A DNA stretch of 64,000 bases from positions 248,001 to 312,000 of the forward strand of contig JAAGOF010000115.1 of NCBI GenBank assembly GCA_010645155.1, read 5' to 3'. The position numbers were made by a program, and so were the translations under genes. The first letter of the stretch is position 1; each line of letters begins with the position of its first letter. Below are positions 11,401-22,150 of this stretch, one piece after another. This DNA is from Tigriopus japonicus (Eukaryota; Arthropoda; Copepoda; Harpacticoida; Harpacticidae). The notes beneath the pieces are model-generated. The model searched no databases, was not told the origin of the DNA, and saw only the letters and a list, made by a program, of their open reading frames with translations.

Positions 11401-14400
11401 TCCGAAACTACCAACGTGCTTCTTCGTGCCAGAAATCTGCCTGTAAAACGTCAAGCTGCCCTAATAATTTGTCTACTCTCTCAACATTTAGGTCAAGTCT
11501 CTTAATACTAACATTCATGGCTTTTCGAGGAAGCCATTTCACAAGGCTTACATTTGTAAAATTTAACCCTCTCTTTGAAAGCCAATAATCCAAAAACTTT
11601 TTTGACACGTATATCTAATTGCAAAATGATTGTTGCCGTTGAGCCAACTTGAAAAGTCGTGACAAAAAGAAGGAATAAAAAGTTTTTCAAGGATTGTCGT
11701 GATCTTGTCCGAAGACACAAACTTTCAGCTGTTGCCGCTAAACTTACATTTTGTAGCCAATTGTAATTTGCAAACTTTACGGCCATATAAATCCAAAACT
11801 GCACTGATCGGACAAAGCTCCCGTCTCTTCGCTCCACTTTTCGCATAAGAGTTTGAAAAGTACTTGCCACACTTAAAGACTTCATCCACCCTACAATCAC
11901 TAGGTGATCTGTCATGGTGTTCCAAAAATATCCAACGAACGAGTTCAATGCCCAAGATATGCCACGAATTTCGTCACCTTTTAATTGGCAGCAGTCACAT
12001 ATTTCCCAGGGAATAACACATACGGGAGGAGGAAAGTGCGTAGTTTTCGCATTTAGAGAGAGAGATTATTTCTATAGAGTCGGTCGGACACATGTCTGTA
12101 CACGAACAGGGTCGTTCAGGAGCAGCTGAATACGGGGGGATGGAACATCTCGAGGGAAACAAATCCATTTCAGTCGTGATTGAGAGGTGGCTTTGACGCC
12201 TAATATGGTAACAGGGGATAGATACACAGCCCCCTTCCCTCCATAGATTATTAGAGATATGATCTCGAGGGGTAATTTAGCACTCATATCATGCAACATG
12301 TTTAACATGTTCGATATGACACGGCATTTTTGTGATGTTAATTTTTTCCAGGAGTCCAAGTGTTTTCCAAATGTAGTCGTTTTCACTCTAGGGCGAAAAT
12401 ATCCAACGAATCTGTGGATATGAAGATGTTTGTTTATATTTAGCACCGTGGGACAGAAATGTCATCTCATTATGGCTCAAAAGAAGAATTTCCTTATCAC
12501 ATAAGGAACGATAGCGCACAATGATTGAGAACTTGTTATCAACTTTTGGAATTGTTGACTTTGCTTCGGAGTAAATGCCAATCCAAATTGGATTTTTGCG
12601 ACATCCGAATTACGTGTTTGAGGGTAATACCTCCTTTCAAAGTACGGTTGTTACCATGGCGAATAGACTAAAAGGAATTTGAATTCGCAAGTGTTGTCAA
12701 GTTGATTGAAAAAGACTGAACGGTTGTTTAGTAACCAAAAAGGTGAATACCCTCTTTTGTGACGACGAGTAATAATGATGATGGCATCCCTCTGAAAATA
12801 TCATCAGGTGGAGCGTTAATGGTCATTCTAATGAGGTACAATATATGTCATATTTTGTAACGCAAACATGGCGAGTGATAATCACATGTATTTTCCGGCC
12901 TATAAGCGCAATACACACATGACATAATGGCTACCCAACGTTTCATTGTAATCGCATCCCAAGGTTACTTTATAGAGACTAGGATCAAGAAACGACGAGT
13001 TAAAGCATCTTGGAAAGAAAAGGAATCCTTCTAATCACGGGAGAAATCCAATTCATTTTGGGAAATGGCCGAGGAGGAAAAGTGTTTTACTCCACAGACT
13101 TCAGGTCCTCCTTCCTAATGGGCCAGAAATCACCATGTACCGTTTCCTTTCCTTGTCACTTCGTCTCAAACTAACTGACCGGTGAATATTTGAGAATGGT
13201 TTTCTCAGTCCCCACCAGACATTGAAGAAATATAGCCGTCGGAAACGAGATCAAATTACCTCAACCCCTTAAGTTATTCATTCCTGTGGCTCTTGGCATT
13301 AACGTGGGCCTTCAAGATGCTCAACGTTCAGTTTGGAAGCCACGCTGAGATGCAGTATTTCCTTCCTTATGCACGGTAGACGTATTGCACCCCTTTTATG
13401 GCAATGAGCAGGATTGCATACTTAAGTCTGGAATGTCTCGATGGGTTTCTGGGACACCTTTAATTTAGCCTTTCGAAGTGGACGAACAAGGAAGAAGAGA
13501 GAGAAAGGACCGAGAGGCGGAGACCCGCTCTCTACGTACAGGGTGGTGCATGTGCAATGAAATCCTAGTTGAACCCCGACCAACAACTCGGTAGAAGAGA
13601 GCTGAAAGCATTCAATTAAGAGGCGACATCATCACCAGACTCGTCGTCGCACTTTCCTTCATGGACATTTTGTCGTGATGGAAGTAGTGGGGTTGAACGA
13701 CCAACCGAGGTGACCCGGAATCGGGGACACTCACCCCCTTCCAGTCCCTCATTCTTCACTGAGCGTAATTGCTAAGGGTGTGAAAAGGCTACAATTTTCC
13801 CAAATCATCTGGGCTTCTTCTTCAGTGTTGTTGGGCTCGTTTGGCATGTCGCAGGGGTGATTTCATCTCAATTCATGAGTTTCGAGGAGATCCAGGATCC
13901 CACTCTAACTAGGAACGGGGTTGATGGTTTATTTTGACCAGTGCTGGTTGAAAGCCGCCAGGAACGATGTGGTCACGACAGTAAAAATGCATTTAAGTTT
14001 GTCACCCCAGAAGTTTTTTTGGGGGTCCTTCTGACCATGGCAGGCAGACACGCTCTAGTAAAACCTGCTGTTGTCTGCATGCAGTTTGGTCAACCGCAAG
14101 TTTTTAAACTTGTCCCTGTCGTTTGGAAACGGAGAGGTATCCTCCTATTCGAAACGAATTATGTTCATCCATTGTGACTTGAGGTTGAAATCAAAGCCCG
14201 CTTTCTCATCGCATCTAATCTTAATCGGCAATCATAGCTTGAACATGGACCATAAATGTTTCAGATTTGATATTCGACACTGTTTTTTATTTGCTTGCGT
14301 CTTTATTTGCCATTGTCTGTCGCACACTTGGTTGGCATGGACTGTTCAACTTCAGGAATGGAAAATGGGCTTTTGTCAACAACAATCCAGTTGCCTTAAA

Positions 14401-15986
14401 TACTTTGACTCGCTGAGTTTTTGATGTGTCTTTATGCCTGAGTTCAAAGTTGGCTTTCTAGGTCATTGACAAACTCACGAAATATATCAAAAGCTTCTCG
14501 CTCGTTTTTTCCTCTCCCTGCATCAAATGCATTCAACTTTGGATTGTATTATTTTGGCCTGTTTCGAAGGCGATGCAAAGTAGCCTTGACTGTTCAAGTT
14601 TGGAAATGGACTCCTCTTATCTGGATGTGGTTAGCTATGGATAAGTTGATGATGGTTTTGACAGCCGTTACGAATTCATCTATTCATTTGAAAGAGGACG
14701 AGATTGTTGCAGATTAGAGGTGAACAAACGACCGCCTCATATCGTACTGTACTACAGTAGGTGCCATCAGTATCTGAGCGGATCCTTTGGAAGCTGCATC
14801 TCATTTATCGGGCAAAGAGTAAAATTTAATGTCACAACCATTCCTACGAATGGTCCGTACTCTTGAATGCGAAATGCGAGTTTTCAGTATTGATGAAAAA
14901 AAGATGTTTAAGAAATAACCACAAATATATTTCAAAGAAACTTAAGCAGTTATGATAGTTGTGTAATATCATCAACAAAATAACTTCGCATTGGTATCAA
15001 TATAAAGAGGTGTAAAAAGTTCGAGTTGTCGGAGTGTGTAGAGCGATTTGGAACCCAACAATAATCACGTTTGTCCAATCAGGTAAAAGTTTTGGGCATT
15101 CAGAAAATAGGGGTGTATGGGGATAATGCCAGATTCGAGTGTTTACTTGTAGCAAAAAATAAAGTCGAGGTCATATTTTGAACTGGTGTCAAATAATGCC
15201 AATCTTAATCATGAGGACAATGTTGTTGATAGTGATGATGATGATGATAGAAACAACACTTTTCAGGTAGAAAAGAACCTCTCACACAAATGGCAAAAAA
15301 CTAGACTCGAAAAAATAGTATTGTACTTTCATTTAAAAAAAGACTTGAAGGGCTTTCACTCGGGGCTGTTTTACATGTGTGAGAAAAATATTGATAATTA
15401 TTTATAGAAAAAGACATGTGATTTGATCCTTGCTTACACTCGATTTGTGGTATGTACTTTAAGTAATATCAAGAGCTCTCATCTACGCACTACTTAGCGA
15501 TAGCTAAAATTTGACGCCCATCTGATCGGTATTGTATCAATAAAATTATCTGAAAGTGTCAACAGGGTAGTTCATCTTCGTTATTGAGGTGGATTATTCA
15601 TTCATTGCAGTTCAAGATTGTTCTTTTATCTTTAAACACTTAGAGGTTTCGGGTTCGTTTTAAATCTTGATATTTCATCAATTGAGAGAGAGTGTGTGCA
15701 TGGTTGGTTGGTTGGTGTGTTATGAGCAGTTCAAATTACGAGCCTGAGACTCTTCTTTTTTCATTGCAGGCGTGATAAAGATATAAAGCTGATATAAAAT
15801 ACGATATTTTGATTCAATGTAACGGTATTGGATTCTTAAAGCAAGCCAAAGGTATGCATGAATTGTCTTTGTATTCACATGGAAAATGTTTTTCAAACAA
15901 GAGAGGGGACGCAACGAAAACGAAAGGGGCTAAATAAGAAATTCTACTCTAGTTTTCATAGAAAAAGAAACATGACCAGAATCTGG
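8481..15986. other. Intergenic, no supported gene
   Basis: Open frames at 9,271-9,645 (+), 11,508-11,948 (-) and 12,072-12,446 (-) are protein-like in composition, but they lack ATG starts or splice boundaries and match no family I know. A short GAT run lies at 15,233-15,249. No transposon ends could be paired. Confidence 0.55.
15233..15249. repeat. GAT trinucleotide repeat
   Basis: Five uninterrupted GAT units, non-coding as far as can be seen. Confidence 0.8.
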
Positions 15987-15992
15987 TTTATT
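15987..15992 (-). terminator. Candidate poly(A) signal for SoxC (AATAAA)
   Basis: AATAAA on the minus strand lies 48 bp beyond the TAG stop, with a CA-rich stretch between them. It is the only canonical hexamer I noticed in the next several hundred bases. A 3' UTR of about 70 nt would be short for a Sox gene, so a more distal signal may be used instead. Confidence 0.4.
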
Positions 15993-16039
15993 ATGTGTGT
16001 GTATGTGTGCTTTTAGTGCCTTTTCCAGTGCCCCCTGAA

Positions 16040-16270
16040 CTATTCAGAATTGATCAGGGAGGCCAAAGACGAGTCCACGTCGCTGAGGTCAATATCAGGT
16101 TCACCAAGATGGGAATTGAGGTTGTTACTGTGAGAGGCCGTGAGATGTCTGAACATGACACACGTGTCGTCATCATCCAGGTAGAAATCTCCACCACCGT
16201 GGACTGACTGCTGCAACTGCGAATGATTTTCCCCTTCTTGTTGGAGATGATGAGGCTGCTGTTGTTGTTG

Positions 16271-16302
<32 letters not shown>

Positions 16303-19300
16303 GGTGGTTGATTTGCTGAGGTTGGTGGTGTTGAATCTCTCGGTGGACTGGAGACTGGTTGCAAGTTGGTGGTTGGATGGGTTCGATCGCAATGTCGAAC
16401 AACCCCGACCAAATCGTTGGCTCCAGGTCATCGATAGCCACCGAAATCTCGGCCTTGCTTAGACTGGCGGGTCCCGTGTCCATGGCGTTCAGTCCCAGTT
16501 CATTGAGCTCCTCGTCATTGTAGGTGCAGCTGGTGGTTCGCTGGTCGACTAGTTCATCAAAATTGGGTTGCACAGGGGGTGTGGCGAGACCTCGGTCTCC
16601 GGGGGACGAGTTGGGACTCATCTCGTAGAAGCCGCCATCGGCCGATTCGGGACTGGGACAGCCTGGGCTGGTGGGGACTCGAGCGTTTAATTGGGTCACT
16701 GACAAGGGCAGAGCGGGTGGGGTGGGTGCATCGTCTTCCTCGTGGGCCAAGAACTCTATGGCTGACTTTTCGTTGACGTCCTTCCTCTGTCTGCGGTATC
16801 TGCGCTTCAGGTTCCGAGACTTCTCATTGACCTGGCCAAGACCGGATTCAGACTGGCCTTTGGGCTTCTTCTTTGGCTTGTACTTGTAATCGGGATATTC
16901 TTTTTGATGCAGGAGTCTCAATCTGTCGGCTTCATCGATGAAAGGCTGTCTGGCCTCAGCCGTCAAGAGCTTCCATCGTCGGCCTAACTCCTTGGAAATC
17001 TCGGCATTGTGCTTGTCTGGAGTGACCTCGATAATTTTCCTCCGCTCCATCTGAGACCAGACCATGAATGCATTCATGGGGCGTTTAATGTGATTGGGTG
17101 GATGCTTCTTCGTCTGTAAGGAGAGAAACGAGAAAGTCATCAAAATCATGTGCACTTCATGAGGGAACATCAAAACTTGAAGACGTCTAGGCATGGGAGG
17201 AAAGACTACTAATAGAACAGAATGCACGTTTACCATACATGCTGAAAGAATATACATTTTGACTAAAGTCATATGTACTCAGAGCGTGTCATAAGCTTGT
17301 GACATTTATCGATGAAGAATCGTTTCTCTACCAGTTCTCCTTGTCCAGACAAATGCCGTCATGTTCATTTGAAATTCTGCCAAGAGATCAATCACTTCCT
17401 GTGTGTCGGATCTCACAAGACTACCGAACTAATCCATTTAGCCGAGATACTACGGTTGCATCACAAGTTCGAACATTATTTGTAAGCCTCTAATATCCCA
17501 ATTGATAAGAGTCTTACGTTGACTAAGATAGAGGCCGAACAAGTCGTTGCACGGCCAGGCATTTATCGATGACTCGGCTTTTAAACTTGCCCCAGACATT
17601 ACTGTTTCAGACACGGTTCATGGAAATTGTTCTCTCGGAAACGAGAATCCACGAGAAACTCGCTCAGAGTACACGACTATTCATTGCCGAAGACAACAAG
17701 AATTGTTTGGCAAATGTGTTTCTTCACTCCCTCCGTTCAATTCATTTCACCCCTTTCATTAGTCAAGTCATTCCATTGAGAGAGCAGGCAACTTTCCGCC
17801 GCCATTGTGACCGACGACTGTATCGTCAATATTGCCCCTCATTCATTTCCGAGGTGAAATTACTGGCGTTCGTGGATGGATTCCGAGTTTTAATTCGAGA
17901 CCCCATCCAGCTACGATGAATTGGCGAGCTTATTTTCCCTGTTGTAATTAACCCTGAGCTTCTCACTTGTCGTGCACACAAACTTCGGGGGAAGGAGGAG
18001 AGACAAATGAATGGCTTTGTTCCAATCACGCAACCTTCTGGCAACACATGGCAAACAATCAACACCCCTGGATTGGAACTTTTTCTTCCTCAAAGTCTAA
18101 CAAATCGAAACTAGGGCACTCGAAAGCCCCGTTTTTGACCTGTTGACAAAAAGTGAGCATGGGGGCTAAATTCTAAATTCTTGGGCACTCTTGGCTCACA
18201 AAGAAAGATCTATCCCTAAAGGAACTTCCTACCGCTGAGCAGCTGTCATTCGGGAAGGCGTTTGTTCCCGGACAAACTTGGAGTTTCTCCAATGACAATG
18301 AACTAACTTGTGAACGATTTTCATTCAGTTGGTAAATTTTCAATGATGCGTTTTCAGGTTTCCAATTTGATCTGCATTCTTACAATATGGGTGCAAACAC
18401 CTTGGGGTTGACAACCATGTGTAGTTCAAAAAAGTCCTCCTATCTACCGAAGCTGCAGCTAAGCGCGCTAAAACAAGAGCATTAATTACTCCGAGGAAAT
18501 AATGCCCTTTAAGAAATACCACAAAACATTAGTCAACGACGACAGACCACCTTGACGTCCACCTTATTTTATAATTGTTTTCTGTGGCTTATCTTCATTT
18601 GCACTTAATTATTAGAATCGGACCCCAACAAACTCGTACGAATACAAATATCCCCTGTCCCGCCCCTCACTTAAAGTAGAATACTTCCAATCACGCTTGA
18701 GTGGTCATCCTTTTACGTGGATGTAGTACGAGTGAGTCCAATTCCAATTCGGTGGACATGGAGCATGCTAGTTGCGCGTGCATGGGTGCATGCACTCATT
18801 CAAAAATTGGTGCCCTATTGTGTCGCTTTTCTATCAGGTGAATGATTTTTTTGAGCCGGTAGTAAAGTGTAGGACGAAGAATAAGAAAAAAGAAGAAGTG
18901 CATTCCTCTCAAACCTGAGCTCGTCTTGGTGGCTTTGTCACAATGCGAAAGGTAGAGAAAGAGAGAGATTCATTGGCCATCACGCTTGGCTAAATGGCAG
19001 TGAACCCCAAAAAGTGCATTTTCAAATCGGTCAAGTCCAATGACATGGTGCTCAAGACAAGTAGGAGAGGTTCGGTAAAGCCTGAAGTGAAGTCTTGGCC
19101 TCATAGATAGATCTGCCCTCAGTCACATTCATGCCTTGCTCAGCTAAATTAATTTTCTCATTCAGACAGATCTCCGTGATGGACCCATAGACGTAAACAA
19201 TCCTTCACCGATCGTCGTTCGGGTTCATTAAGAGCGAGAGCAGGTTCAACGAACATAGTTGTTGGGTAGTTAGTTCATATGGCAGATTCAGAATATCCGA

Positions 19301-21256
19301 GATTCACGCTTGTCTGTGATTTCGTCCGATTCGTGTGAGTCTGTGGTGGTTGGAATTAAGAAGGTGCATGGATGAGATTGAAATCTCAGAGCATAGAAAT
19401 GCACAAATTTGGCAGATGGGCCATCCGACCAGATTGAAATCACGCTCTGACAGGAGTGACAACAAATTAATTTTCAGGAATTTCTACCCCACCACATCTG
19501 CACAGACCTTTATCGTCAGTGGGGAGAGACAATCATGGCTTCAATATGAGCATGGATTGGATTCAGATCCATTACCGGGAAGATTTTTTTTTCTCCAGAA
19601 AATGTTGTCTGGGAGATCCAGTCGTAGTTAGAAGGAGGGACAAGAACAAAATATCAGGAAAATAGACCTGGAGTCATAACAAGACAGTCTCAAAAAGTAG
19701 AAATGTTCAAGCCACCCAGAGACACAATCATCATGAGATCTTGAGAAATGTTCACAAGACTTCAGGGTGTTTTTTCACAGACACACTCGCTCTACGAATC
19801 TAGCGAAGCCAATGAAGACGCACGAAACTGAAGAGTTCATTAATTATCATGGAGAGTAATAATATATCTCTGGTTTGGTTTGAGGTTGTGGTTAAAATCA
19901 AAAGAGTTTCAATATTTAACTAAGCTGTAGATAGACCTTCAACAATTGAATTCAGCTGCTGGCGATACCAAAAGTTTTCACATTCTCCGCATTCATAGCA
20001 TTGCTTTGCCCCATTTTTTGTCGTACACTTCTAGGCTAATATTAAGCATTGCATATGAGAATACAGGAAGATTTTAATGCTGCGGAGATAAGCTTGTTGC
20101 TCTTTGACCCAAATACACTATGATTTCATGTTGTTTGTGCAATATTGATGCAATCGATTGCTCTAAATCAAAACAACACGTGAAAACTCAGTCAGCCCTT
20201 CACATCATGTCTGAGTCAATTTTATGGCCATGAAACATTTGGTACTTGAACATTAATTGGAGGATCCAAGCTTTTGGAATGCCGAGATCCCTAGAATGAT
20301 TGGAATTAACCTCTTGCCAACAACCTGAGATTGATGAATTTGACATCTTCCATTGGAGAAAAAGATTTGACATTTCCAAAGCATGTGAATCAATGCAGTC
20401 CTTCAGCAGCTTGTTTTCATCATTTTCAGAGAGAGACAGAAGCAGAAAATTGAGCATGAGGAAGAAAAAGCAGAAGAAACCCCCCAAACACCACGTTTTT
20501 TTCACTGCTATTTATCTGACCTGAATTCAGACTTCAGGACTACGATCTAATAAACAGAGCGCGTTTAAACAAAATACTCCGACAAGGTTATGTTTTGAAT
20601 ATCCGGGTTGTCAAGAACTTGATCATTTTCAATTTCGAATCCTTCAAAATCGGAAAATGTGTTGCAATTTTACCCCATAAAAACTGGCAAACTTGCCTTC
20701 TCATTGGAGTGCCGAAGTATGTTAATGTGGGGAATCGTGTATCTTTGGCTTGATCTGCAGAAATGACGTTCTATACGAGTACGTTAGTACGATGCAAGCG
20801 CACCATCGTCAAAATCCAAAAGAACGAGAAGCACGTCGGTCGCGCACAAACGCACTTCTTGTACATTCACGAACACTGTTTTTTCGTAAACAGACTCTAC
20901 TCGGTTGGATCTGCCCAGACTCTACTAGATCGAGTTCTCGTTTTTGGCACCAGAGGGAGCTTCAGGCAAAGACGGGCCAGAAGAATTTACGCAAACTCCT
21001 TTCCATTATGAAAAAGGTGGTGTGAGCCATATTAAAGCCATATGAAGGGGAGCTTTGAAGGTAGGGTATATTTGGACGAGCTGGCTCGTAGACCAGACAA
21101 GCGGAAAATAACTTTGGAGGCTTCCTCGACTGAGTCTTGGCTTACCTGTGTGGCATCTGAATAGGGCGTTTTGGTCGTGTTGCTGATGGTCATGGAAGGG
21201 AGGATGAGAGGTTTGGGCTCGATCAACTCCATGATTCGAGGTCTCATATCGATCAT
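16040..21256 (-). CDS. SoxC: SoxC-class HMG-box transcription factor (two coding exons, join of 21256-21146 and 17113-16040)
   Basis: This encodes a nuclear, sequence-specific DNA-binding regulator of the Sox family. Seen: the joined protein is 394 residues. The HMG box spans about residues 45-122 (genomic 17,092-16,859), with the Sox signature RPMNAFMVW at 48-56 and the ending [15 protein letters not shown] second basic cluster ([10 protein letters not shown], 139-148) could serve nuclear import. The middle is rich in Pro, Ser and acidic residues. His6-Gln11 lies at about 307-323, and the acidic-hydrophobic C terminus ends [11 protein letters not shown]. Known: SoxC proteins (Sox4/11/12, fly Sox14) have one N-terminal HMG box and a C-terminal activation region. 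The box features [22 protein letters not shown] and YPDYKY fit SoxC better than SoxB, D, E or F. The start is the first ATG after an in-frame TAA 14 codons upstream and has a good context (CAAACATG). The intron is phase 0. The class call is from memory of family sequences, not an alignment. Confidence 0.93.
16256..16306 (-). repeat. In-frame His6-Gln11 codon repeat in SoxC
   Basis: On the coding strand this is a CAC/CAT-type run followed by a CAA/CAG run that encodes His6 then Gln11 (about residues 307-323). On the plus strand it reads as GTT repeats followed by GGT repeats. The tract leaves other frames open too, which creates several spurious ORFs here. Length variation between individuals is likely for such pure triplet runs. 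Confidence 0.9.
16859..17092 (-). other. HMG-box DNA-binding domain of SoxC
   Basis: The segment encodes about residues 45-122. It has the RPMNAFMVW core that wedges into the DNA minor groove, the helix-2 motif [16 protein letters not shown] and the C-terminal tail [13 protein letters not shown]. All Sox signature positions I can check are intact, so the domain looks functional. Confidence 0.95.
17114..21145 (-). other. SoxC intron 1 (4,032 bp, GT-AG, phase 0)
   Basis: The intron is bounded by GTAAGC at the 5' end and TTACAG at the 3' end. I see no HMG-like or other recognisable exon and no delimitable transposon inside it. It holds ordinary unique sequence with a short GA-rich patch near 18,955-18,970. 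Its size would allow enhancers, but none can be named from sequence alone. Confidence 0.8.
21146..21256 (-). other. SoxC: SoxC coding exon 1 (37 codons)
   Basis: This exon runs from the ATG at 21,256 to CAG at 21,148-21,146 and is followed directly by GTAAGC, a consensus donor. It encodes a short N-terminal leader beginning [14 protein letters not shown] and ending PYSDATQ, which joins [12 protein letters not shown] in the next exon without changing frame. In-frame ATGs at codons 4 and 9 could also be used. The exon was found by looking for a phase-0 donor upstream of the HMG exon, because that exon's open frame runs back into its own intron. A spliced cDNA would confirm it. Confidence 0.82.
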
Positions 21257-21625
21257 GTTTGAGATTGCACAAGACTGTTCTGATTGATATTCTCTTTAAA
21301 AGTTCTCTGTTTTTACACCCGCAAGGAGTGATTGCGAGGTGTGAGGGATCTCCAGTGAACAACTATTCTCCAAATTCGGGATGAGACGTTGCAATCTCTC
21401 CGATTTCTCCAGATAACAGTGGTAGCCGTGGCCAGTTGTCGAACCCGTGACCACTTGCTGTCTCTTTCCAATCAGGTTCAAATCAACTCAAGGTTTACGA
21501 AACACGTGCTTTTTCGGCAATGTTCCCACAAGTTCGGGGACAGAATTACAACTCTGCGTGTGATCGCGTCAGCACCAAAGCTGAGACTAACCTCTTTCCA
21601 AAGTGTTTGCTATCATTTTGTGAGC
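21257..21625 (-). other. Probable SoxC 5' leader exon
   Basis: Upstream of the start codon, the minus strand holds a strong acceptor: a long pyrimidine run ending TTTCGTTTCAG, with AG at 21,627-21,626. A non-coding exon of 369 nt would run from there into coding exon 1. Stops in all frames, including TAA at 21,298-21,296 in the Sox frame, mean it adds no N-terminal residues. The upstream partner exon was not located. A GTAAGA donor near 24,030 is one distant possibility. Confidence 0.5.
21587..21616 (-). other. Upstream ORF in the SoxC leader
   Basis: The uORF starts nine bases inside the putative leader exon, in context ACAAAATG. It encodes MIANTLERG and stops at TAG, about 330 nt before the Sox ATG. 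I saw no other ATG in the leader down to the Sox start. Such uORFs commonly lower translation of regulatory genes; here that effect is inference. Confidence 0.35.
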
Positions 21626-22150
21626 CTGAAACGAAAGAAAAAGCGTCGGATCTCACCGAGGAGTAGGATTGTTTTGCGTAAAATTGCCCTCGCTCTCCAT
21701 GCGTCTTCCTCTCGCTCGGACTTGACTTCGGACTCTGGTTGCTCAACGGCGGTTCGCTCGCTCAAAGACCGATCACGCTTTTGGAGAGCTTGCGAATGTG
21801 AACGAAGAGGAAAGACGCTCGTGGATCGACCCAAGAGATGGCGTTCCAATCGCCCTGGGGCAATGTTTTTTCGCATGTGCCTCATTGGATCGGACTCGTG
21901 TAATGTTGTCGAAGAAAACGGAATACCAAGGCGTAGTTTTTTCTGCCGCCGTTTTTCCCTATTGCGAATTTTGTTTGTATGTGGAGAGGGAATTTTATTT
22001 GAATCCTCCTCTATATGCCCGAGGCTAGAGTGCGTCAGATGGGACGGACCAAATATTTACCCAAGGAGCAAAAGAAACGGAAGCATCGCGATCAAGGATT
22101 TGTATATGAATAGTACTGGAACTACTCTATGGATGGAGTAAGCTCAAAGT
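21626..22150 (-). promoter_or_regulatory. CpG-dense upstream region of SoxC, putative promoter side
   Basis: CpG dinucleotides are frequent here, with about 17 counted by eye in 21,661-21,840, compared with the surrounding DNA. It sits directly upstream of the leader acceptor. It may contain a further 5' exon and the start site. No TATA box was seen in the expected orientation, so the start site is not placed. Confidence 0.3.

Larger units (their letters stand above)
16040..17113 (-). other. SoxC: SoxC coding exon 2 (HMG box to stop)
   Basis: The exon is 357 codons plus TAG. Its acceptor is TTTCTCTCCTTACAG followed by ACG, with AG at 17,115-17,114, so translation enters at Thr38, seven residues before the box. 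The open frame continues upstream to 17,272, but that stretch is hydrophobic, unlike Sox leaders, and lies behind the acceptor, so it is read as intron. No intron interrupts the HMG box. Confidence 0.93.

Noticed and set aside
11408..12446. Possible retroelement gag/pol remnant on the minus strand
   Set aside because: Frames are broken and I could find no reverse transcriptase, protease or integrase motif and no terminal repeats.
16054..16462. Extra frames of 79-125 codons overlapping the SoxC 3' half
   Set aside because: They are shadows of the triplet repeat encoding His-Gln in the true SoxC frame.
17114..17272. Upstream 53-codon extension of the HMG exon frame
   Set aside because: It lies behind a strong acceptor, encodes a hydrophobic stretch unlike any Sox leader, and a phase-matched exon with a consensus donor exists at 21,146.
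21389..22141. 250-codon plus-strand open frame, the longest outside SoxC
   Set aside because: It begins with TTG, is antisense to the SoxC leader and CpG-rich upstream DNA, shows no domain, and has an Arg/Ser-rich composition expected from that base content.
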